Under the pieces are notes generated by a model. The model ran no database searches. It saw nothing but the letters and a program-made list of their open reading frames with translations, and was not told where the DNA came from. 16,992 bases of DNA from JBGSLA01 sp041740935 (GTDB lineage Bacteria > Desulfobacterota > Desulfobaccia > Desulfobaccales > 0-14-0-80-60-11). Positions 12,469 through 16,992 of this stretch are shown here, in pieces. The translations under genes were made by a program, and so were the position numbers. The stretch covers positions 1 to 16,992 of the forward strand of contig JBGSLA010000128.1 in assembly GCA_041740935.1 (NCBI GenBank), given 5' to 3'. Positions within the stretch are counted from its first letter, which is position 1. Each line of letters begins with the position of its first letter.

Positions 12469-13281
12469 TTACGCTTCCTGCTCCTTGGGGGCTTCCGCCT
12501 CGGCCGGTTCCATAACCGGCACTGCGGCCGGGGCTTCTGCGGCCATCATGGCCTCCTCGGCCAGTTCCTTGTCCATCATGGCCGCCAGGCGCTCCGCCTT
12601 GAGCTTGGCCCCATCGACGCAGGCCTCGGCTACCCGGGAAGTAAGCAGCCGAATGGCCCGGATGGCGTCGTCATTGCCCGGAATGGGATAATCGATTTCC
12701 GTGGGGTCGCAGTTGGAGTCCACGATGGCCACCAACGGGATATGCATTTTGCGGGCTTCCTTGACCGCAATGGACTCCTTGCGGGGGTCCACCACATAGA
12801 CCACATCCGGCAGGCGGCCCATATCCTTGATGCCGCCCAGGGCCCGCTCCAGTTTGATGGCCTTCTTTTCCATGAGCAGCACTTCTTTTTTGGGAAAGCG
12901 CTTGAGGCTGCCGTCCTCCTTCATGGACTCAAAGTTCCGGAGGCGTTCGATGGAGCGGCTGATGGTGGAAAAATTGGTGAGCATGCCGCCCAGCCAGCGG
13001 TGGTTGACATAATACATGCCGCAGCGGCCGGCTTCTTCGGCGATGGCGTCCATGGCCTGTTTCTTGGTGCCCACGAACAGGACCAGGCCGCCGTCGGCCA
13101 CCGTTTCCATGACGTAGTTGTAGGCGATTTTGAAGAACTGCACGGTTTTTTGCAGGTCGATGATGTGGATGCCGTTTCTGGCCCCGAAGATGTAAGGCTC
13201 CATCTTGGGGTTCCAGCGGCGGGTCTGGTGGCCGAAATGCACGCCGGCCTCCAGCAGTTCCTTCATGGTGACAAGGGACAT
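12469..13281 (-). CDS. rpsB: 30S ribosomal protein S2 (270 aa)
   Basis: S2 is a late-assembling protein of the small subunit head that contacts S1. The start motif MSLVTMKELLEAGVHFGHQTRRWNPKM is canonical, as are GARNGIHIIDLQKT, LFVGTKKQA, the YYVNHRWLGGMLTNFSTI block, and DPRKESIAVKEARKMHIPLVAIVDSNCDP. The C-terminus has an Ala/Glu/Pro-rich tail of about 30 residues, as in many related S2 proteins. The frame extends upstream to 13335, but AGGAGG lies 5-6 bases before the ATG at 13281, which fixes the start. It is the first gene of the operon, 123 bp ahead of tsf. Confidence 0.98.
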   Translation of the reverse strand: MSLVTMKELLEAGVHFGHQTRRWNPKMEPYIFGARNGIHIIDLQKTVQFFKIAYNYVMETVADGGLVLFVGTKKQAMDAIAEEAGRCGMYYVNHRWLGGMLTNFSTISRSIERLRNFESMKEDGSLKRFPKKEVLLMEKKAIKLERALGGIKDMGRLPDVVYVVDPRKESIAVKEARKMHIPLVAIVDSNCDPTEIDYPIPGNDDAIRAIRLLTSRVAEACVDGAKLKAERLAAMMDKELAEEAMMAAEAPAAVPVMEPAEAEAPKEQEA

Positions 13282-13377
13282 GTTTCCTCCTGGTTGATCC
13301 GCCGCGCCGCCGCCGGCGGGGCCACCCGCAGGCACCAGCCCGCCCGTGCGACGCGTGTGAATTTTTTAAATCATAGT

Positions 13378-13408
13378 ATTATATCAAAAACAGTGCCAAA
13401 AATGGCAA
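13378..13408 (-). promoter_or_regulatory. Extended -10 promoter of the rpsB operon with inverted repeat
   Basis: On the minus strand TGATATAAT gives a perfect TATAAT (13378-13383) with the TGN extension. A -35-like TTGCCA (13403-13408) sits at the long spacing of 19 bp. The inverted repeat TGCCAAAAATGGCA (13394-13407) overlaps the -35 area, and a further AGTGCCAAA lies at 13418-13426. The leader to the rpsB ATG is about 90 bases and GC-rich, and may fold. Confidence 0.65.
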
Positions 13409-13493
13409 TATTTTTTGAGTGCCAAACCCTTCCCGGAACCCCTGGGGCGAGCGTTTTTTTTCCGGCCGCTGGCGATTCAGGCAAAAAGATATG

Positions 13494-13625
13494 GCGCCGG
13501 CGCCTTGGCCTTCGCACGAACCGCCGAGGCGGCGGTTCCACATAAAAACTTTACCTAACAGCTCCTCATGGGCCTAAGGCCCACCCGTAAAGCATGAAAA
13601 GCCGCGTAGGGCGGGCACCGCCCGC
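13494..13625 (-). repeat. Composite repeat C-B-A, inverted copy
   Basis: Read on the minus strand: a short C-type palindrome GGCGGGCGGTGCCCGCCC (about 13609-13625), module B (13549-13600) with stem GGGCC-TTA-GGCCC, then module A (13494-13542), nearly identical to 2829-2878. This places A after B, whereas at 2829-2935 A precedes B, as expected if the modules come from a longer alternating string. Confidence 0.85.
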
Positions 13626-13675
13626 CGCTTTCATTGTGCCGGAGGCGGGGCCAAGCAGAGCCTGGCGGGCAAGCC

Positions 13676-13805
13676 GGTTCCCCAGCGGGAGCTTGGGAAC
13701 CCGAATAGGTTCTCTCAAAAACAGGAAAAGCCTGGTGGCATAGGCGTCCCGCCTGTGCTTCCTTAAACTTTGGGGGCCGAATATTGATGGTGCGCGGAGC
13801 GCACC
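13676..13805. repeat. Row of short palindromes downstream of the MFS gene
   Basis: Three inverted repeats: GGTTCCC...GGGAACC (13676-13702), GGCATAGGCGTCCCGCCTGT (from 13737), and GGTGCGCGGAGCGCACC (13789-13805). The last lies 11 bp beyond the MFS stop codon and could help end its transcript. No gene is seen in 13409-13815. Confidence 0.65.
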
Positions 13806-13815
13806 CTACACAAAC

Positions 13816-15096
13816 TTATCCCACCGGCGGGGTTATGCGGGGGGGCAAGTCCGAGGCCGGGGGGCCATCCAGCCCATTAAAATCAAGGTGCCGCAGGCCC
13901 GGGTGGCGGAAAAAAATGAACCCCGAGACGGCTGCGGCGGACAAGCTTCCCAGGGTCAGGGCCAGGCTGGGTCCCAGATAGGTGGCCACCGAGCCGTACA
14001 GCAGGCTGCCGAAGGGCATCGAGCCGATGATAATCAGACTGTACACACTCATGATGCGGCCCCGCATTCGATCCGGCACATTGAGCTGGAGCAGGCTGTT
14101 GCCGGTGGACAGCTGGGCCACCATGCCCGCGCCCACCACCACCATGGCCCCCAGGGCCAGATAATAATTCCGGGTCAGGGACAGGGCCAGCAATCCCCCC
14201 AGGAACAGGGCCAGGCCCCCCAGAAAGGAGGGCATGGGCGGACGCCGGGTCAGGCGCCGGGCCAGGGCCAGGCCCCCCAAAAAGGCCCCCAAACCGCTCA
14301 TGGCCATGAGGAGCCCGAAGCCCTCGGGGCCGGCCCCCAGCACGTCCCGAGCCAGGATGGGCACCAAAACGTGATAGGAGTGCCCCAGGATGGACACCGC
14401 GGTCATGAGGATCAGAATGAGCTTCAGGTTCTGATGCTCCCGGACAAAATCCCTAAGCTCCCCCAGGGCCTCCCGGATCGACACCCGGGGTGTTGCCACC
14501 GGCGGCGGCAGCTCCATCCAGAACAGGGCCACCAGCACCGCCAGGAAACTCAGGGCGTTGATATAAAAGCAGTTGGCCAGGCCCACCTGGGCGATGAGGA
14601 GCCCCGCCAGGGCCGGCCCCACCACCCGGGTGCCGTTGAACATGGTGGAATTAAGGGCAATGGCGTTGGGCAGGTCGGCTTTGCCCACCAGATCCATGAT
14701 AAAGGCCTGGCGAATGGGGATGTCAAAGGCCAGGGGGGTGCCGGCCAGAAAGACCAGGACGAACAAAAGCCAGATATTCACCAGGTTTAAGGCAACCAGG
14801 GGGCCAAGGGCCAGGGCCACCGCCATCATGCCTCCCTGGGTGACAAAGAGCAGCCGGTGCTTGTGGGCCTGGTCGGCCACCACCCCGCCCAGAAAAGAGA
14901 AGATCAGGATGGGCAGGGTTTGTAACGCGCTCACCAGCCCCAGATAAAAAGAAGAGTCGGTGAGGATCAGCACCAGCCAACTGAGCGCCACCGACTGGAT
15001 CCAGGAGCCCAGCAGAGAGATGGCCTGACCGCTGTAAAACAGGCGGAAATTGCGATGGCGCAGCGCCGCGAAGGTGTCGAACTGTGCAAGTCCCAT
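13816..15096 (-). CDS. MFS transporter, EntS/MFS_3-like exporter (426 aa)
   Basis: Major facilitator superfamily permease of the inner membrane, driven by proton exchange. The start FAALRHRNFRLFYSGQAISLLGSWIQSVALSWLV is the signature of the EntS (enterobactin exporter)-like group. GGVVADQAHKHRLL is the loop 2-3 motif, and PNAIALNSTMFNGTRVVGPALAGLLI is typical mid-protein. VPDRMRGRIMSVYSL occurs in the C-terminal half. About 11-12 membrane helices and a central cytoplasmic loop (near 200-225) are evident. Cargo is unknown; no siderophore genes are nearby. The ATG at 15096 is chosen because the motif begins right after it, but there is no Shine-Dalgarno. A heptanucleotide array occupies the 84 bases from 4 bases upstream of the start, so its promoter and ribosome site are unusual. 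Confidence 0.93.
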   Translation of the reverse strand: MGLAQFDTFAALRHRNFRLFYSGQAISLLGSWIQSVALSWLVLILTDSSFYLGLVSALQTLPILIFSFLGGVVADQAHKHRLLFVTQGGMMAVALALGPLVALNLVNIWLLFVLVFLAGTPLAFDIPIRQAFIMDLVGKADLPNAIALNSTMFNGTRVVGPALAGLLIAQVGLANCFYINALSFLAVLVALFWMELPPPVATPRVSIREALGELRDFVREHQNLKLILILMTAVSILGHSYHVLVPILARDVLGAGPEGFGLLMAMSGLGAFLGGLALARRLTRRPPMPSFLGGLALFLGGLLALSLTRNYYLALGAMVVVGAGMVAQLSTGNSLLQLNVPDRMRGRIMSVYSLIIIGSMPFGSLLYGSVATYLGPSLALTLGSLSAAAVSGFIFFRHPGLRHLDFNGLDGPPASDLPPRITPPVG

Positions 15097-15100
15097 GTTT

Positions 15101-15184
15101 CAGTGGCCAGTGTTCATTAACCAGTAACCAGTAAGCAGTGACCGGTGATCAGTTATCAGTGATCAGTGGTTGGTGATCAGTGGG
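15101..15184 (+). repeat. Twelve-unit heptanucleotide array (CAGTRRY) abutting the MFS start
   Basis: Twelve 7-bp units run without a break: CAGTGGC, CAGTGTT, CATTAAC, CAGTAAC, CAGTAAG, CAGTGAC, CGGTGAT, CAGTTAT, CAGTGAT, CAGTGGT, TGGTGAT, CAGTGGG. The first ends four bases short of the MFS start codon region on the opposite strand. Several neighbouring units form ATCAGTGAT- and TGATCA-like palindromes. Confidence 0.9.
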
Positions 15185-15307
15185 TCGTCATCGATAATCG
15201 GTGTACGAACCTTATGGAGTGATATTCTCCCCGAAAGTTGGGCGGCGTCTGCTGCCGACGCAGCCCATCCTGTAAAAGTTGCCGCTTTTGTAAAAGTGGA
15301 TTATTTT

Positions 15308-15377
15308 GTCATCCAAAACGAAGTGAAGGATCTCAACCATATGAAAATACAAGATTCTTCGCTTCGCTCAGCATGAC
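15308..15377. repeat. 70-bp imperfect inverted repeat bounded by GTCAT...ATGAC
   Basis: Begins GTCATCCAAAACGAAGTGAA and ends CTTCGCTTCGCTCAGCATGAC. Its inner halves (GAAGTGAAGGATCTC and AAGATTCTTCGCTTCGC) are related in inverted orientation. From general knowledge, GTCATTCTGAGCGAAGCGAAGAATCT-like repeats are scattered in many bacterial genomes. Of 15097-15649, this, the heptad array and the promoter are all I can support; 15185-15307 and 15378-15592 hold only a direct TGTAAAAGT pair and a CCTGTCCCC pair. Confidence 0.7.
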
Positions 15378-15592
15378 CCGCCCTCATAATAGTGGATTTT
15401 TAAAAAAACCTTCGTTTAATTGTAAGAATATATCAGCGGCGACGCAATGCCGGGCAGGGGAGTGAGGCCTGTCCCCACCCTGTCCCCGGACCCTTTTCCC
15501 CTTCTTGGCCCGGGCGCACCGGCGGCGCGCCTTGCGCCCCAACCGCCGCCTCCGGAGTTGGCGGCCCCCACGCCAAAACCGCCGGCAAGGTC

Positions 15593-15622
15593 TTGACAAT
15601 AATAAGACAGGCACCCTATAGT
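15593..15622 (+). promoter_or_regulatory. Sigma-70 promoter of the yggT-DUF167 unit
   Basis: A perfect TTGACA (15593-15598) and TATAGT (15617-15622, five of six) are 18 bp apart. Start would be near 15629, giving a leader of about 20 bases to the yggT ATG. The interval contains GACAGGCACC, a motif also common in bacterial intergenic repeats. Confidence 0.65.
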
Positions 15623-15649
15623 TAAATGATTTGAGTGGAAAGGCAACCT

Positions 15650-15958
15650 ATGATCGCCTTGGGTTATTTTCTGAAAGCAGTGGCCGAGGTGCTCTATTGG
15701 GCCCTGGAAATTTACATGTGGCTGATCATCGCCCGGGCCCTGATCTCCTGGGTCAATCCGGACCCCTACAACCCCATTGTCCGTTTTCTGTACAACGTCA
15801 CGGAGCCGGTGCTGGCCTATCTCCGACGCCGGCTGCCGGTGGTGTATGGCGGTCTGGATCTCTCCCCCCTGGCCGTGCTGGCGGCCATCATTTTCCTGAA
15901 AGTGTTCCTGGTGGGCACCCTCATGAGCTATGCCCTCCAACTCCTGCATGGAGGATAA
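15650..15958 (+). CDS. yggT: YggT family membrane protein (102 aa)
   Basis: Small inner-membrane protein with two hydrophobic hairpins; linked in the family to osmotic or division-site functions, with the mechanism unsettled. A first helix lies at about residues 8-30 (with ALISWVNPDPYNPIVRFLYNVTEPVL following, the family signature) and a second at about 73-97. The ATG at 15650 is preceded by GGAAAGG at suitable spacing; a GTG at 15635 has no ribosome site. It is followed by the DUF167 gene after 13 bp, the same pair as yggT-yggU of other proteobacteria. Confidence 0.93.
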   Translation: MIALGYFLKAVAEVLYWALEIYMWLIIARALISWVNPDPYNPIVRFLYNVTEPVLAYLRRRLPVVYGGLDLSPLAVLAAIIFLKVFLVGTLMSYALQLLHGG

Positions 15959-15971
15959 GGGCAGCGGGCCA

Positions 15972-16274
15972 ATGGTCGAATTTTTTCACCCCACCTGCCA
16001 GGGCTATCTGGTAAAAGTGCACGTGGTGCCCGGTTCACGCCAGACTGCGGTGGCGGGCCTGCACGGCGACCGCCTCAAAATCAAGGTGGCCTCGCCGCCT
16101 GAGAAAGGCCGGGCCAATGCAGAGTTGCTGGATTTTTTGGCCCGCTGCCTCGAGGTGCCCCGGCAGGCGGTGCAGATTACTTCCGGGGCCTCCGGCCGCC
16201 AGAAGGTGGTGGCGGTGCACGACCTGTCGCCCACCCTCAAGTCCCGCCTCCTGGCCCTGGCGCCAATCACCTGA
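15972..16274 (+). CDS. yggU: DUF167/YggU family protein (100 aa)
   Basis: Small soluble alpha/beta protein of unknown biochemical role. It shows LVKVHVVPGSRQTAVAG, LKIKVASPPEKGRANAELLDFLA and VQITSGASGRQKVV, the three blocks that define the family. Length is typical. The ATG at 15972 is chosen by family length, with AAGG upstream; an ATG at 15948 would overlap the yggT end by 11 bases. It is co-transcribed with yggT. Confidence 0.92.
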   Translation: MVEFFHPTCQGYLVKVHVVPGSRQTAVAGLHGDRLKIKVASPPEKGRANAELLDFLARCLEVPRQAVQITSGASGRQKVVAVHDLSPTLKSRLLALAPIT

Positions 16275-16304
16275 CATCCCATGGCAATCAGGAAGGGCCG
16301 GTGC

Positions 16305-16336
16305 TTGACAAGCTCTCGGGGGATGATAACTATAAA
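16305..16336 (+). promoter_or_regulatory. Candidate promoter of dnaJ
   Basis: TTGACA at 16305-16310 is a consensus -35. The best -10, TATAAA (16331-16336), is at a long 20-bp spacing; weaker hexamers lie at 16-17 bp. No CIRCE element or sigma-32 pattern was seen, so heat control is not evident. Confidence 0.4.
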
Positions 16337-16393
16337 TGTGACCGGGCGATGTGCCGATGCAGATAGTGAAGATTTTCTGGGGGAGTGAAGCTG

Positions 16394-16992
16394 GTGGATT
16401 ATTATGACATGCTGGGGGTGCATCCCGACGCCACTCTGGATGAGATAAAAAGCGCCTACCGACAGCTCGCCCTCAGGTTCCACCCCGACCGCAATCCCGT
16501 CAACAAAACCGCGGAAGAGGAGTTCAAACGGGTCTCCGAGGCCTACCAGGTGCTCTCCGACCCGGAAAAGCGCAAGCTTTACGACCTCTATGGTCCGGAC
16601 GGGCTCAACGGCTTTGAGGTCGGCGGTTTTGGCGGCTTTGAGGACATCTTCCGCAGTTTCGGGGATATTTTCGAGGATTTCTTCGGCTTCGGGGGCCGCC
16701 GGGGGCGGGCCGAGCGGAGCCACACCGGGGCCGATGTGCGCACCACGGTGACCCTCACCCTGGAGGAAGTGCTCACCGGGGTGGACAAGGAAATCACCGT
16801 GGAACGCCGCATCCTGTGCTCCCGCTGTCGAGGCGAGGGGGTGGAGCCGGGCACCAAGATCCAGACCTGCAACGCCTGCGGCGGCCGGGGCCAGGTGAGT
16901 CAGCGCCGGGGCATGCTGCGGGTCTTCACCACCTGCTCCCTGTGCCGGGGCGCGGGCAGCGTGGTCCCCCATCCCTGCGAAGCCTGCGGCGG
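16394..16992 (+). CDS. dnaJ: Class A J-domain co-chaperone DnaJ, 3' end cut by window
   Basis: Co-chaperone that delivers unfolded substrates to DnaK and stimulates its ATPase. The J domain occupies residues 1-67 (VDYYDMLGV start, HPD at 30-32, then SDPEKRKLYDLYGPDGL). A Gly/Phe-rich segment at about 68-105 carries FEDIFRSFGDIFEDFFGFGG. The zinc-finger region then begins, with CSRCRGEG, CNACGGRG, CSLCRGAG and the start of the fourth repeat visible before the window ends, so this is a class A protein. The C-terminal substrate-binding domains are missing. GTG at 16394 is chosen: GGGGGAG lies about 8 bases upstream, whereas the in-frame GTG at 16385 directly abuts it. grpE and dnaK are not adjacent in the visible DNA. 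Confidence 0.95.
   Translation, partial: MDYYDMLGVHPDATLDEIKSAYRQLALRFHPDRNPVNKTAEEEFKRVSEAYQVLSDPEKRKLYDLYGPDGLNGFEVGGFGGFEDIFRSFGDIFEDFFGFGGRRGRAERSHTGADVRTTVTLTLEEVLTGVDKEITVERRILCSRCRGEGVEPGTKIQTCNACGGRGQVSQRRGMLRVFTTCSLCRGAGSVVPHPCEACG

Noticed and set aside
13404..13427. TGGCAC...TTGC resembling a sigma-54 promoter upstream of rpsB
   Set aside because: Spacing between the elements is 10 bp rather than the required 5, and a good extended -10 sigma-70 promoter lies beside it.
11275..13545. Very long plus-strand open frame (756 codons) opposite tsf and rpsB
   Set aside because: It is antisense to well-conserved tsf and rpsB, is low in complexity (Gly/His/Gln-rich), and runs into repeat module A; long antisense frames are expected in GC-rich DNA.
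13888..14790. Plus-strand open frame of 300 codons opposite the MFS gene
   Set aside because: Gln/Gly/His-rich translation without motifs, fully antisense to a clear transporter.
15101..15184. CRISPR array
   Set aside because: Units are contiguous 7-mers without spacers, and no cas gene is present.
16275..16393. CIRCE or sigma-32 heat-shock element upstream of dnaJ
   Set aside because: No TTAGCACTC-N9-GAGTGCTAA and no CCCCAT-type -10 box could be found.
16004..16972. Minus-strand open frame of 322 codons opposite the DUF167 gene and dnaJ
   Set aside because: It covers two recognised genes and two promoters and shows no family motif.

Overview
This window is GC-rich bacterial chromosome carrying mostly core genes. 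The best guess is a Desulfobacterota (deltaproteobacterial) genome, Desulfobacca- or Syntrophobacterales-like. That guess rests on the style of the proteins, the rpsB-tsf-pyrH-frr-uppS order, an MscL that ends in a Cys4 ribbon, and intergenic spaces packed with short GC-rich palindromes. It is inference; nothing seen here fixes the taxon.

Layout. Positions 1-1289 (minus strand) hold a 3'-truncated threonine ammonia-lyase and, upstream of it, a small zinc-ribbon protein of unknown function with its own likely promoter. Positions 1774-2757 (plus) encode a UDP-glucuronate 4-epimerase-like sugar nucleotide epimerase. Positions 2758-3318 are repeats. Positions 3319-4626 (minus) hold an aldo/keto reductase followed by mscL, with similar composite repeats on both sides. 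Positions 4914-6845 (plus) encode UvrC. Another repeat block follows. Positions 7301-9083 (plus) hold a translationally overlapping pair: a membrane-anchored sialidase-fold (BNR/Asp-box) protein and an AT-richer polytopic membrane protein of unknown function. Positions 9410-13281 (minus) are the operon rpsB-tsf-pyrH-frr-uppS, driven by an extended -10 promoter at 13378-13408, with a long hairpin between rpsB and tsf. Positions 13816-15096 (minus) encode an MFS exporter whose start codon abuts a 12-unit heptanucleotide array. Positions 15650-16274 (plus) hold yggT and a DUF167 gene behind a good sigma-70 promoter. From 16394 a class A dnaJ runs off the window end.

How the genes work together. 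The ribosomal/elongation/recycling genes (S2, EF-Ts, RRF), UMP kinase and undecaprenyl diphosphate synthase form the usual growth-linked cluster joining translation to nucleotide and cell-wall precursor supply. The remaining genes look like independent housekeeping or accessory units: DNA repair, osmotic safety valve, efflux, chaperone and surface glycan chemistry.

Most unusual content. I found no defence system, CRISPR array, transposase or secondary-metabolite cluster. What stands out is the intergenic DNA. It is a mosaic of recurring modules: A (about 50 bp), B (about 55 bp, with a hairpin whose stem shows compensatory change), H (7-bp tandem arrays) and C (paired palindromes). They keep a fixed order and polarity in several separate intergenic regions. 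This is the strongest lead for something undescribed in the window.
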